This document shows positions 41,140 to 49,497 of a DNA stretch of 64,000 nt, piece after piece. The position numbers and the translations under genes were made by a program. How positions within the stretch are numbered: the first letter of the stretch is position 1; the number at the start of each line of letters is the position of its first letter. The stretch comes from a virus: positions 1-64,000 of IMG/VR virus record IMGVR_UViG_3300032288_004022; one strand, 5' to 3'. The notes below the pieces were generated by a model. The model saw only the letters and a list, made by a program, of their open reading frames with translations, searched no databases and was not told the origin of the DNA.

Positions 41140-41960
41140 TGCAACAACTACAAGTACTCACAGAAGAATTCAAAGACCATCCATGGATCCCAGGATGGAT
41201 TGAGGCTGGGTACGATATTAAATTTGTTACCAATCACACTGATGTTGTTGACTCTATTCCAGTGGTGTGCGGATCTGATTTATCTCACAACTATGTGTGT
41301 CGCTGGTTGAATATGAAACAACCAGCAGTGTACATTGGCCGAGGATACGTGGGCAATCACACTTCAAAAAAGCGGCGGCTTTGGAGAGCCAGTGTGAATG
41401 GGTGGGCAAATACAAAATTAATGCCGGTTCCGCACAGTAGATGGAACACAATGATGTTGTCCAGACATCCATGGAAAGTCAAACAAGTTCAAAAAGTATT
41501 GATTGCCCCAAGCAAGATGGTCAGCAACGTTTGGAGTCAAGTGGGAGCACGTACCTGGGCTGAGAATATGTTGGACAAATTTCCTGGAGCCGAAGTCAAA
41601 ATTAGATACAAAGCCAGCACTCCTTGGGAACGATGGGCCACATTGTGGGAAGATTTAGACTGGTGCGACTTAGTGGTAACACAGAGTTCGGCAATAACTT
41701 GCGAAGCACTTTGGTACGGTAAAAAAGTCATCAGCATAGAACCTTGCCCCACTTGGGCCGCTGAACACACCACGTTAGAAGATTGGCAAAATCCGCACGA
41801 ACCTGAACTAAGAGATGCCTGGCACGAACACCTGGCCTGGAGCCAATTTACTGTGGATGAATGGACGTCGGGCGAAGCATTGAGTTTGATCGAACAGTAC
41901 ATGGGACCTGTACTGGATTATGATGCCCAACACCAGTACAATTTACCAATTTTGTATTAG
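41139..41960 (+). CDS. Glycosyltransferase-like paralogue 4 of 5 (diverged)
   Basis: 273 residues from the ATG overlapping the previous stop (TGATG); the earlier in-frame codon at 41106 lies in the previous gene. This is the most diverged copy: the [TS]DRP motif is replaced by FPGAEVKIRYKAS, but the later parts remain (CDLVVTQSSAITCEALWYGKKVISIEP, HLAWSQFTVDEWTSGEALSLI). Trp is frequent. Convergent with the rfbD-like gene, stops overlapping by four bases. Function unknown. Confidence 0.55.
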   Translation: MQQLQVLTEEFKDHPWIPGWIEAGYDIKFVTNHTDVVDSIPVVCGSDLSHNYVCRWLNMKQPAVYIGRGYVGNHTSKKRRLWRASVNGWANTKLMPVPHSRWNTMMLSRHPWKVKQVQKVLIAPSKMVSNVWSQVGARTWAENMLDKFPGAEVKIRYKASTPWERWATLWEDLDWCDLVVTQSSAITCEALWYGKKVISIEPCPTWAAEHTTLEDWQNPHEPELRDAWHEHLAWSQFTVDEWTSGEALSLIEQYMGPVLDYDAQHQYNLPILY

Positions 41961-42751
41961 TAATTTTTAAGTTCAAGCAACATGGTATCGTAATCGGGGA
42001 TACCAAAGTCAATTTCTTTGCGAGTGTCAACCAGCACTTTGTTCACTGCCTTGGGACCTTGTGTCTGCACAATGTGTTTGCCCAGTGCATACACATCATT
42101 GATCTTGCACAGCAAATCAAATTTGTTGATTTGATTGTGATTACTGACCAGATGATACACTCCGGCAACAGTGGGATCGTTGATGTACTGATTGACACAC
42201 TTGGCCAACTGCAACGTGGTGATGCCATTCCACCAGGCATTTGACCAACCGGGCAGTTCAGAATCCGGGTTGGTCAACACCCAATTAAGCAATCCAGTAC
42301 CGTTCTTTAGTTCGGGACCAATTATGCTCATTCTAAAGGTAATGTCTTTGGCATTGTTGACTTCACCAAAACTCTTGCTACGTCCATAAGCATTGGTTTC
42401 TGTGTGGTAGTCGCTTTCGACGTAGTTGCCACGAGCACCGTCAAACACACAATCAGTTGACAGATGTATCAGGCGTGTGTTGGTATTTTTTAACCGATGA
42501 GCACAATACTGTGGCCACCAGGCATTGACAACAGCGGCTCGATCGGGCCGATCCGTGCAATCTTTTACCAACAAACCAACCGCATTGACTAAAAAATCTG
42601 CGTCTAGTGAATCAAAAAAACTGTCAACTGATTGCTGTTCAATATCAAGCTGTGTTCTATCCACCATGGTCACAGCATGTCCGCAACGTTGAAGATAATC
42701 CGCGATCATGTGCCCAGCCATGCCGCGACTGCCAACCACAGTTACTTTCAT
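41957..42751 (-). CDS. NAD(P)-dependent sugar reductase (dTDP-4-dehydrorhamnose reductase-like)
   Basis: 264 residues from the ATG at 42751, overlapping the upstream stop by four bases; a longer frame to 42844 lies inside the upstream gene. Rossmann motif GSRGMAGH (7-14). VNAVGLL, LIHLSTDCVFDG and YGRSKSFGE give the Ser/Thr-Tyr-x-x-x-Lys triad of RmlD-like short-chain reductases, and WWNGITTLQLAKCV follows. It would reduce a 4-keto-sugar nucleotide produced by the dehydratase next door. So the two make an activated deoxysugar in sequence. Confidence 0.82.
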   Translation of the reverse strand: MKVTVVGSRGMAGHMIADYLQRCGHAVTMVDRTQLDIEQQSVDSFFDSLDADFLVNAVGLLVKDCTDRPDRAAVVNAWWPQYCAHRLKNTNTRLIHLSTDCVFDGARGNYVESDYHTETNAYGRSKSFGEVNNAKDITFRMSIIGPELKNGTGLLNWVLTNPDSELPGWSNAWWNGITTLQLAKCVNQYINDPTVAGVYHLVSNHNQINKFDLLCKINDVYALGKHIVQTQGPKAVNKVLVDTRKEIDFGIPDYDTMLLELKNY

Positions 42752-43728
42752 ATGAAATTGCCTTTCTTCAACATTTCTTTGATTTCTTTCTTGTTCATAA
42801 TTTTGGTCTTTGACGAAAATTCCTTGTGTGGGAAAGATTTGCAATCTTGATAACGCACCGCTAGAGCTTGATTGTAATTGCTGGGCAGTGTCAAAAAGTA
42901 GTTGTCATCGTAGCAGTAGGACAATTTAGATTCATGATGCGAGATCAACATTTCATCTAGCTTTTCGCCAGGCCGCATGCCAGTTTCTTTGATTTCAACT
43001 TGTCCATAAACATCCATCAGCACTTGGGCTAGATCCTTGATGTAACAAGCAGGCATGTTCATCACAAATGTTTCCCCACCAATGCTGTCAATGCTGGCCT
43101 TGAACAACAACTGTATGGCTTCTTCTAGGGTCAAGAAGAATCTGGTCATGTCATGGTCAGTCAACGTGATAGGGCCGCCTGATTTGATTTGTTCAATAAA
43201 AAACGGAATAACTGACCCACTTGATCCCATGACATTGCCGCCTCGAATGCACACAAATTTGGTGTAGTCAGTTAGGTCGTTGGCTTGTACAATGATCTTT
43301 TCACCCACAGCCTTGGTCATGCCGTACAAGTTGATTGGCTCCACGGCCTTGTCGCTGGACACGTCAATGACCTTGCGCACACGATTTTCAATGGCAGCAT
43401 TCACAATGTTTGTTGTGCCGTCAATGTTGGTTTTGATAGTTTCTTGCACATTCTCTTCGCACACAGGCACATGCTTGAGAGCTGCCAGGTGAAAAATGTA
43501 ATCCACGTTTCGAGTTGCCAATTTGACAGCATCATAGTCTCTGACATCACCAATGACAAATTTAAGTCTAGGGTCGTTGAACCGTCGCTTCATTAGTACC
43601 TGTTGCAACTCACCTCGACTGAAGCATATAATTTCTTTCACATTGTATTTTTTCAACAACATGGTGATCAAGGTTTGTCCCCATGATCCAGTTGCACCGC
43701 TGACAAAAATTCTTGTTCCGTTAAACAT
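42748..43728 (-). CDS. UDP-GlcNAc 4,6-dehydratase-like enzyme (PseB/CapD type)
   Basis: 326 residues. NAD-binding GATGSWGQ (11-18), then FHLAALKHVPVCEENVQETIKTN, and SSDKAVEPINLYGMTKAVGEK, in which Asp126-Lys127 and Tyr135-x-x-x-Lys139 are the dehydratase active site in place of Ser-Tyr-Lys. RGGNVMGSSGSVIPFF and DMTRFF are also typical of PseB, which converts UDP-GlcNAc to 4-keto-6-deoxy sugars, first step to pseudaminic acid or fucosamine. Partner reductase follows with four-base overlap. A cytoplasmic enzyme for a host-like surface sugar. Confidence 0.9.
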   Translation of the reverse strand: MFNGTRIFVSGATGSWGQTLITMLLKKYNVKEIICFSRGELQQVLMKRRFNDPRLKFVIGDVRDYDAVKLATRNVDYIFHLAALKHVPVCEENVQETIKTNIDGTTNIVNAAIENRVRKVIDVSSDKAVEPINLYGMTKAVGEKIIVQANDLTDYTKFVCIRGGNVMGSSGSVIPFFIEQIKSGGPITLTDHDMTRFFLTLEEAIQLLFKASIDSIGGETFVMNMPACYIKDLAQVLMDVYGQVEIKETGMRPGEKLDEMLISHHESKLSYCYDDNYFLTLPSNYNQALAVRYQDCKSFPHKEFSSKTKIMNKKEIKEMLKKGNFI

Positions 43729-43729
43729 T

Positions 43730-44281
43730 TTAACCCTTTAGCAAGTTGATTATTTCTTGATCTGAATACAGTTTTACAGTGGCAATGAATTCTGAAAACT
43801 CTGCATATGATGTGTTGGCATAGGATTCGTCAGGATAAATTTTGTTGGCCGGCATGCGTATCAGAGTAAATCCAAAATTGTTGTTCATTGGATAGAGTTC
43901 AAAATTCTGCTCTTTGAGCATGTAATATAGAATTTTGTAAGAGTCAGAACAAAATTTAGGCGAAGTGTGTTTCAACGATGGCGGCACCATGTCGTGCATC
44001 AAGATCCAGTCTGTGGCGCGATCAACTGAATTATTGAAATCTCGCAACACATATTCGTAGTCATGACAAGCGTCAATGAATATGATATTGAATTTTGTGT
44101 CAGGAGTCAAACTGGCAAAGTACTCGTCGGTGGTGCCGTTGAACATGGCAGCACCATTGATATCCACTGACACCTTGGACTTGGCATTGATTTTGTCAAA
44201 GTTGATGTTGTCTCTTACCCCTAGTTCCAGGTAAGAACATTCGTGTATGTTTTTTAAATTGTTGATTATTTCACTGCTCAT
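43730..44281 (-). CDS. Class I methyltransferase-like protein
   Basis: 183 residues. A methyltransferase-24-type core: YLELGVRD (17-24) as SAM-binding motif I, then VSVDINGAA, and IIFIDACHDYEYVLRDFNNSVD as motif IV and V with the usual D-A-C-H-D-Y. WILMHDMVPP follows as a metal-like strand in this family. It could methylate a sugar hydroxyl in the glycan made by its neighbours. One base separates it from the dehydratase gene. Confidence 0.72.
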   Translation of the reverse strand: MSSEIINNLKNIHECSYLELGVRDNINFDKINAKSKVSVDINGAAMFNGTTDEYFASLTPDTKFNIIFIDACHDYEYVLRDFNNSVDRATDWILMHDMVPPSLKHTSPKFCSDSYKILYYMLKEQNFELYPMNNNFGFTLIRMPANKIYPDESYANTSYAEFSEFIATVKLYSDQEIINLLKG

Positions 44282-44296
44282 GATATTCCTTTGATG

Positions 44297-44926
44297 TTAC
44301 TCGGTCACTAGATATTGTGTGTATTTTTTTACCTTGGTTGTTAACAGCACACTTTTGTCCCATGGCAAAAACTCCGCGGGCACCGATGGTCCCAGGTCGT
44401 ATTGATATTGTTCTTCTTCTAATGTTCTTTTTATTTGGCCTGTTTGTGCAACGTCGCCCCACTTGTTGACAAAATGCCCCCGTGCAAGACTGTAATTCCA
44501 CCCCGAACCGCTCTTGGCATAGGGAATTTCGTGCGAAATATACACGCCCAGGTCAGCTTCTTTGAGTCTAATGTAAAAGTCATCGTCTTCAAATCCGCCG
44601 CCCACAAAACGTTCGTCAAACATGCCTATGTTTCTCAACAGTTGTTTTTTAAATCCAAAAAATGCCAAACGATAAAATGCCACCATGGCGTACCCTTGAT
44701 CCAACAGCTCAAGCAATCGTGTCACATCAGCGTTGCTGGGCATGACTTTGTCCGACATCAAAATCACTGTTTCGGTATCAGCCGACGCAACACATGAGTT
44801 TACCAATTTGGAAAAACTGGGATATCCAGTGCCATCAAAATATTGAACTGGTTCTGGAGCAATGCTTTTTTGAATTGGTTCAAACAAGTGAGGGCGGTTT
44901 GATATCACAAAACTGCTATGATTCAT
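44297..44926 (-). CDS. GT-A glycosyltransferase with GFEDDDF motif
   Basis: 209 residues. Key motif: FVGGGFEDDDFYIRLKEADL (about 107-126), close to the FGxEDxD motif of galactosyltransferase-type GT-A enzymes (families 2, 7 or 31), giving metal-binding acids and catalytic base. VASADTETVILMSDKVMP is the usual donor-binding strand with a Ser-Asp in place of DxD. It overlaps the upstream GT25 gene by 11 bases. Cytoplasmic; substrate unknown. Confidence 0.75.
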   Translation of the reverse strand: MNHSSFVISNRPHLFEPIQKSIAPEPVQYFDGTGYPSFSKLVNSCVASADTETVILMSDKVMPSNADVTRLLELLDQGYAMVAFYRLAFFGFKKQLLRNIGMFDERFVGGGFEDDDFYIRLKEADLGVYISHEIPYAKSGSGWNYSLARGHFVNKWGDVAQTGQIKRTLEEEQYQYDLGPSVPAEFLPWDKSVLLTTKVKKYTQYLVTE

Positions 44927-45605
44927 TGAGCCGGTCCCAGTAACTTGTTCTTGTTAGACTTTTCTTTATGCCTTTACCAACCAATGCTGTGCCCATGATA
45001 TAGTTGTGTATTTCAATTGTGACATGATACTGATTGATGGCATTGTCAGCTGGCAAATAGGTATTGGCATACGTTGCCACCAGTTTTCGGGCTGCGTGTG
45101 GTTTCAACGCATAGCCACAACAGCCGGGCATGCTGGAATTCCTATATGGCATGGCCTTTGGTTCTCCAGTGGGGTCAGTAAGATAATCCAAGTAACGATC
45201 ACTTTTCTTGGGATGACCCAGCGCCACCACCAGCACATCTTGCCAGTCAACTGGTATGTAGGGCCTAGATAGAACAATGTCGTCCTCCCAGATAATAATA
45301 GGTTCGTCAAGCTCGGCGCATTTTTGCCACAGTCTATAGTGACTCAAAAAACATCCTTTGATGCCGGGTGCTGAAATTTTGCCATGCTCCTGTACAGGGT
45401 CATCACTTTTGACAGCATCTGGGCCTTTGATTCCAAAAGGATGTACTGTGCGGCCCGATTCAGCCATGATGCCAACTGCATCGTTGCCGTAGGTGCCTTC
45501 AAACAATTCAGCTGTCATACCAAATTCTTCAAGACGTTGCTTTAGGTTGGTGGCTGTGGTCAATGATGCTTCAATTTTTGAAAGACAAATGATATAACTT
45601 TTCAT
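44916..45605 (-). CDS. Glycosyltransferase family 25-like (LPS type)
   Basis: 229 residues. GT25 pattern: SYIICLSKI at the start, GIKGCFLSHYRLWQKCAELDEPIIIWEDDIVL in the middle, with EDD for metal, and MPGCCGYALKPHAARKLV near the C-terminus. These enzymes in bacteria add galactose or glucose to lipooligosaccharide; here the acceptor is unknown. Overlaps both neighbours on the same strand by 4-11 bases. Confidence 0.85.
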   Translation of the reverse strand: MKSYIICLSKIEASLTTATNLKQRLEEFGMTAELFEGTYGNDAVGIMAESGRTVHPFGIKGPDAVKSDDPVQEHGKISAPGIKGCFLSHYRLWQKCAELDEPIIIWEDDIVLSRPYIPVDWQDVLVVALGHPKKSDRYLDYLTDPTGEPKAMPYRNSSMPGCCGYALKPHAARKLVATYANTYLPADNAINQYHVTIEIHNYIMGTALVGKGIKKSLTRTSYWDRLNES

Positions 45606-46402
45606 TGCCAGTATGCCTCTGTTCGTGATACCAATAAGTCCTTGGCCGGGCTTCGACCAGCTTGTTTGCGTTTGCCTTTGAGATGGTCTAGATAAGCACC
45701 CCAGTCGCTGTTGATCAAGGGATGCCCTTCGCCAGTTACCAGACCCCGGCTCCAGTCTAGCTCATTCAACACACACTGTTTTCTCACAGCATCAAACACA
45801 AACGAATCGTGCCACTCTTCTAACGTGAATATTCCGTTCTCGGCATCATCATACCAGCGTTGAAACTTTTGTAAAAAGGTTTTTGTGTTGGTGTTGTTGA
45901 GATTCATAGCATACAGGCCACATTCTGAGTACTTGCCCTGACGTCCCAGATAACACAAGTCTCGGCCCGGGGGACACAAACGATCTAGATCTGGCAACGT
46001 TATCGCACTGTGGCACACAGTGTCTGCGTCCATCCATATCAACCAGTCGGTGCTGATAGATCTAGCACAGTGAAATATACTGTAAACCTTGTGCGCGAAT
46101 CTCACAGCATTCCATTTGAATCCTTTGCCGGCATCGCGTCGGCGTGATCTCACAGGATCGGTACTGACATCTCCATTGGCACGGGGCACATCTTTCCACA
46201 CAGATTTGAATGTTGTGAGCGCATCTACAACAGTGATATCATGTACTATGAGATTGCTAGCGGATTCTGCAACAGCACAATCTTCTGCATATACCACAAG
46301 GGCAACTTCAGCAGGCCAGTTTTTCAAAAAGGTTTGAATCATGCGCTGGCCGTATTGTTTATAGCCAGATTCGTTAAACGTGGTACATACAGTGTATTTC
46401 AT
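45602..46402 (-). CDS. Glycosyltransferase-like protein with MDADT
   Basis: 266 residues. GT-A-like: CTTFNESGYKQYGQRMIQTFLKNWP at the start, DWLIWMDADTVCHSAI in the middle as the DxD motif, and AGKGFKWNAVRFAHKVYSIF before it. The conserved HDSFVFDAVR and late GHPLINSDWGAYLDHLKGKRK complete a pattern I know as a common protein of aquatic phages. Starts the minus-strand operon; divergent from paralogue 5 with only 11 bases between the two starts. The gap is part of an inverted repeat (GTATTT and AAATAC). Confidence 0.72.
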   Translation of the reverse strand: MKYTVCTTFNESGYKQYGQRMIQTFLKNWPAEVALVVYAEDCAVAESASNLIVHDITVVDALTTFKSVWKDVPRANGDVSTDPVRSRRRDAGKGFKWNAVRFAHKVYSIFHCARSISTDWLIWMDADTVCHSAITLPDLDRLCPPGRDLCYLGRQGKYSECGLYAMNLNNTNTKTFLQKFQRWYDDAENGIFTLEEWHDSFVFDAVRKQCVLNELDWSRGLVTGEGHPLINSDWGAYLDHLKGKRKQAGRSPAKDLLVSRTEAYWQ

Positions 46403-46413
46403 GAAAAATACTT

Positions 46414-47271
46414 ATGATAGAAAACATAGCCTATTTTCCTTTGCAGTGTGCCAAGAACTCCCAACCTGTGATGAGTGCAGTGCTGGGGTGTTTGCAGTCA
46501 CGCGGCATTCAAACACAAGCAAATTCTTGGACCGCAGATGCAGCCATAATCTGGAGTGTGCTTTGGAACGGGCGCATGGCTGCTAATCAGCAGGTATACC
46601 AGCACTATCGTGCTCAAGGTCTCCCAGTGATTGTGATTGAAATAGGCACACTACATCGCGGCGTCACCTGGAAAGTGGCAGTAAACAACATCACAGCAGA
46701 TGGCTATTATGGGCATCAGGATCAGCTGGACTGGGATCGTCCCAGCAAACTAAAAGTCAATCTGGTCACACAGTCAGTTTCCCGACCCAATATTGTGGTT
46801 GCATTGCAACACACTCGCAGTTTACAGCTACAAGGTATAGACATCAATAACTGGTTGATTGATACTGTGCAACACATAAGAACCCACAGTGACCGTCCCA
46901 TTACCGTGCGACCGCACCCACGTTGTAAATTTGCACCGCCCAGTTTGCCCAAAGACGTTGTAATTGAAAACCCCAAACCGCTGGCACAAACCTACGACAG
47001 TTTTGACCTGCACTACGACTGCCATGCTGTGGTGAATTTTAACTCGGGGCCCGGGACCCAAGCAGCCCTGGCTGGAGTACGTCCCTTGGTAGATGCCAGC
47101 AGTTTGGCAGCACCTGTGGGCATTGATTTTGCACAAATTGAACGCCCGTATCAAAAAGACCGCGAATCATGGCTGGTGCAAATTTGCCACACAGAATACA
47201 CTGTGGAGGAACTGGCACAAGGCACCTGGTTAGATAGAATAGCCCCGGCTTTGGCCAGCATGGCCAATTAA
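46414..47271 (+). CDS. Glycosyltransferase-like paralogue 5 of 5
   Basis: 285 residues. Family motifs as in the cluster at 38.5-42 kb: HSDRPITVRPHPRCKFAPP, CHAVVNFNSGPGTQAALAGVRPLVDA, then IERPYQKDRESWLVQICHTEYTVEELAQGTWLDRI. It is separated from the other four by the minus-strand island. Its start is 11 bases from the divergent neighbour, and a degenerate AAAATAC box lies before the ATG. N-terminus (NSQPVMSAVLGCLQSRGIQTQANSWTADAAIIWSVLWNG) is a Rossmann-like part with no signal peptide. GT-B-like; substrate unknown. Confidence 0.62.
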   Translation: MIENIAYFPLQCAKNSQPVMSAVLGCLQSRGIQTQANSWTADAAIIWSVLWNGRMAANQQVYQHYRAQGLPVIVIEIGTLHRGVTWKVAVNNITADGYYGHQDQLDWDRPSKLKVNLVTQSVSRPNIVVALQHTRSLQLQGIDINNWLIDTVQHIRTHSDRPITVRPHPRCKFAPPSLPKDVVIENPKPLAQTYDSFDLHYDCHAVVNFNSGPGTQAALAGVRPLVDASSLAAPVGIDFAQIERPYQKDRESWLVQICHTEYTVEELAQGTWLDRIAPALASMAN

Positions 47272-47307
47272 TCACACTTGTGGCCCAGAGCCAGGTATAT
47301 AATTGTT

Positions 47308-47946
47308 ATGAACGCATGGCTTGATCATTATCGTAGAATCTACTATCCCTTGCTGAACATTCAGTTTACTCAAGCTCAAGGCATCCTGGCCGACGGCATC
47401 TACAACAGAGCTGTGGGCTTTGATGTTATTTTTAGACTGCTGTTGAGCCACAAGCAAACTGATTTCAGCATTGTAGAAACTGGTACGTTGAGAACACCGG
47501 GCAACTGGATGGACGGGCAAAGTGCTAGGCTGTTTACAGAATTTGTTGATGTATACAATGGACGAGTTCGCAGTGTGGACATAGACTCCACAGCCTGTGA
47601 AGCCGCTAGAAACAGTATTGCAAGCTTGAACTTTTCGGTTGATCTAAGCGACAGTGTGGCCTGGTTGGCAGCTCAAAAGGACCTGGACACAGTTGACTTG
47701 TTTTATCTTGACAGCTACGATGTGGATTGGAACGATGACACAGCATCGGCTCAGCATCATTTGGAAGAGTTCAAGATTATTGAACCATATCTGCGTACCG
47801 GGACAGTGGTAGCAATAGATGACAATTCTCGCTGGATCAACAACTCTCGACGAACTGGCAAAGGTCGAGCCATTGTGGAATATCTTGAGCTGACTCGAAA
47901 CAAACTGCCCATCTACGACGAATATCAAATTATTTTTCAGTTCTAA
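47308..47946 (+). CDS. Class I methyltransferase-like protein (methyltransferase-24 type)
   Basis: 212 residues from the ATG at 47308; a TATAAT hexamer lies five bases before it, without a good -35. VETGTLRTPGNW is the altered motif I; VRSVDIDSTACEAARNSI is the acidic ribose-binding strand; DLFYLDSYDVDW is motif IV, and VVAIDDNSRW follows. Similar to the gene at 43730 but only distantly. It may modify a sugar or lipid in the island. It overlaps the next gene by one base (TAATG). Confidence 0.7.
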   Translation: MNAWLDHYRRIYYPLLNIQFTQAQGILADGIYNRAVGFDVIFRLLLSHKQTDFSIVETGTLRTPGNWMDGQSARLFTEFVDVYNGRVRSVDIDSTACEAARNSIASLNFSVDLSDSVAWLAAQKDLDTVDLFYLDSYDVDWNDDTASAQHHLEEFKIIEPYLRTGTVVAIDDNSRWINNSRRTGKGRAIVEYLELTRNKLPIYDEYQIIFQF

Positions 47947-48671
47947 TGGCAAAGAAATTGGTCAAGCATATCGACTGTGCATGTGTGATTCACGGAAAAG
48001 CCTACGATTGGCAGTACGTGGAACGACTGTACAACATGTTGAGCCGAAATCTTGGCGCAGAAGTTCGCATGCATGTGTACACCGAACATGATAGAAGTGT
48101 GCCACCGCACATGGTCAAACACATACTTGATGATTGGGGTATAAGTGGTCCCAAACAAGGTTGGTGGTACAAGATGCAGTTGTTCAACTCTCAACACTTT
48201 GATGGCAATTTGTTGTACTTTGACTTGGACGTGGTGATTGCCAATCACCTGGACTGGGTACTTGGCCACCCCACTGACCTCTTTTGGACCATACGCGATT
48301 TCAAGTACCTACAGCGTCGTGACTCAGTGTCAATAAACTCCAGCATGATGTGGTTCAACGTTGAAAAATTCAACTGGATATGGCAGCAGTTTGGTCAGCA
48401 AGATCTCAATACTGTTGTAAAAACTTACCCAGGTGACCAAGACTACTTGAATGCAGTGCTGAATGTGAATCAACGGCGATTTTTTGATGATGGGTTTTTT
48501 GAAAGTTTTCGTTGGCAGTGCTTGGATGGCGGGTTTGACTTTGCACGCCGGAAACACCGCTGCCCGGGCACAGGAGTCAAAATTGAACCTGGCACCAGTG
48601 TAGTGGTGTTCCACGGCCGTCCCAAGCCAGCTGAAGTACATGATCCCATCATACAAAAACTCTGGCAATAA
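47946..48671 (+). CDS. GT-A glycosyltransferase-like protein
   Basis: 241 residues. Pattern: HIDCACVIHGKAYDWQYVERLYNML, GWWYKMQLFNSQHFDGNLLYFDLDVVI (DLD as the metal site), INSSMMWFNVEKF and YPGDQDYLNAVL, which fit glycosyltransferases of the family 8 / nucleotide-diphospho-sugar transferase group. Near the end, VFHGRPKPAEV is also frequent in this group. Last gene of the glycan island on the plus strand; followed by an early promoter. Confidence 0.75.
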   Translation: MAKKLVKHIDCACVIHGKAYDWQYVERLYNMLSRNLGAEVRMHVYTEHDRSVPPHMVKHILDDWGISGPKQGWWYKMQLFNSQHFDGNLLYFDLDVVIANHLDWVLGHPTDLFWTIRDFKYLQRRDSVSINSSMMWFNVEKFNWIWQQFGQQDLNTVVKTYPGDQDYLNAVLNVNQRRFFDDGFFESFRWQCLDGGFDFARRKHRCPGTGVKIEPGTSVVVFHGRPKPAEVHDPIIQKLWQ

Positions 48672-48691
48672 AACTAGTACTTTGCTGCTAC

Positions 48692-48720
48692 TTGACCAAA
48701 AATAAGCCTTTTGCTATAAT
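48692..48720 (+). promoter_or_regulatory. Sigma-70-like early promoter
   Basis: TTGACC (48692-48697), 17-base spacer ending TGC, TATAAT (48715-48720), an extended -10. Followed by AAGGAGCC before the ATG at 48746. Member of the five-copy module. Confidence 0.87.
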
Positions 48721-48745
48721 TGGGACTTAACAACAAGGAGCCCCG

Positions 48746-48955
48746 ATGGGATATCGCGTTTTGGATACTGTGGACAACATGCGTCAAAAATACGGTGCCC
48801 GTGCTGGGCTTGAAGGCCCGTTCAATTTCTCAGGCCGAGTGTTGTATTATGACAACAAAGAAGGTGCATACTACGATCCCACTACAGATTTCTACGTCAG
48901 CCGCGAAGAAATGGACGCGATCAACGCTGATTTCTACAAAATCCTCAAAAAGTAA
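48746..48955 (+). CDS. Small early protein, unknown (1)
   Basis: 69 residues, with strong promoter and ribosome site. Compact and mixed in charge: YRVLDTVDNMRQKYGARAG, then SGRVLYYDNKEGAYYDPTTDFYVSREEMDAINADFYKILKK. Tyr and Asp are frequent. No family recognised. Small proteins made early in T4-like infection often alter host enzymes; that role is possible here but not shown. Confidence 0.7.
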   Translation: MGYRVLDTVDNMRQKYGARAGLEGPFNFSGRVLYYDNKEGAYYDPTTDFYVSREEMDAINADFYKILKK

Positions 48956-48978
48956 TACTTTTTAGTACTACTTTTTGG

Positions 48979-49007
48979 TTGACCAATATTTCCCGATCTG
49001 CTATACT
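48979..49007 (+). promoter_or_regulatory. Sigma-70-like early promoter
   Basis: TTGACC (48979-48984), 17-base spacer, TATACT (49002-49007) preceded by TGC. AAAGGAGCC ribosome site before the ATG at 49037. Member of the five-copy module. Confidence 0.85.
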
Positions 49008-49036
49008 GTAGTCATAGTGAGCAAAAAGGAGCCGAA

Positions 49037-49261
49037 ATGATTCGCAGTGAGTACGAAGCACGAATTCCCGCAACTGAGATCTACAGCTACAGTGGTGTGA
49101 TCACTGTGGAAGACAGCGGCGGCGAGTTGGTGCGTTTCACAATCCAACGCGAAACTGCATGCGATCGTCGCTGGGATGTGGTCAGTGACGCCATGATCCC
49201 CCGCGCAATGGCTGCTGGTCTCTTGGTCGATAAGCCCCTGTTGAGCCAAGAATTGGCTTGA
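49037..49261 (+). CDS. Small early protein, unknown (2)
   Basis: 74 residues with its own early promoter and AAAGGAG site. Beta-rich first half (ATEIYSYSGVITVEDSGGELVRFTIQRET) then helix (VVSDAMIPRAMAAGLLVDKPLLSQELA). The stop lies within the next promoter's -35 region, so genes are packed to the base. Function unknown. Confidence 0.68.
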   Translation: MIRSEYEARIPATEIYSYSGVITVEDSGGELVRFTIQRETACDRRWDVVSDAMIPRAMAAGLLVDKPLLSQELA

Positions 49262-49286
49262 CCAAAAATTCCCATTTTGCTATAAT
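49258..49286 (+). promoter_or_regulatory. Sigma-70-like early promoter
   Basis: TTGACC (49258-49263, overlapping the previous stop), 17-base spacer ending TGC, TATAAT (49281-49286). ACAAGGAGCC before the ATG at 49317. Member of the five-copy module. Confidence 0.87.
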
Positions 49287-49316
49287 AGAAGCATAGACAG
49301 TAACAAGGAGCCAGAA

Positions 49317-49493
49317 ATGAACTTTGAACAAGCCATTGAAATCGTCCAAGAATACAAACAAGATTGGGCCTTGCCCGGATTGCTGGAGACCCTGCAGCAG
49401 ATGCAGGATTGCTACGACGATCTCAGCGGCCAGGAAGCCCGTGCATATCGTGTGGTTTTTCGTGAAATGGGCCGACTGTTTGCCCCGGCCTAA
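49317..49493 (+). CDS. Small early protein, unknown (3)
   Basis: 58 residues, ATG after AAGGAGCCAGAA and an early promoter. Entirely helical by look: FEQAIEIVQEYKQDWALPGLLETLQQMQDCY and SGQEARAYRVVFREMGRLF. One Cys. The strong upstream module, plus exact fit before the next promoter, is the main evidence that it is real. Function unknown. Confidence 0.68.
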   Translation: MNFEQAIEIVQEYKQDWALPGLLETLQQMQDCYDDLSGQEARAYRVVFREMGRLFAPA

Positions 49494-49497
49494 ACGG

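Noticed and set aside
47298-47303. Promoter for the methyltransferase at 47308
   Set aside because: TATAAT lies five bases before the ATG, but the best -35 candidate (TTGTGG) is only 14 bases away, so it was not listed as a promoter.
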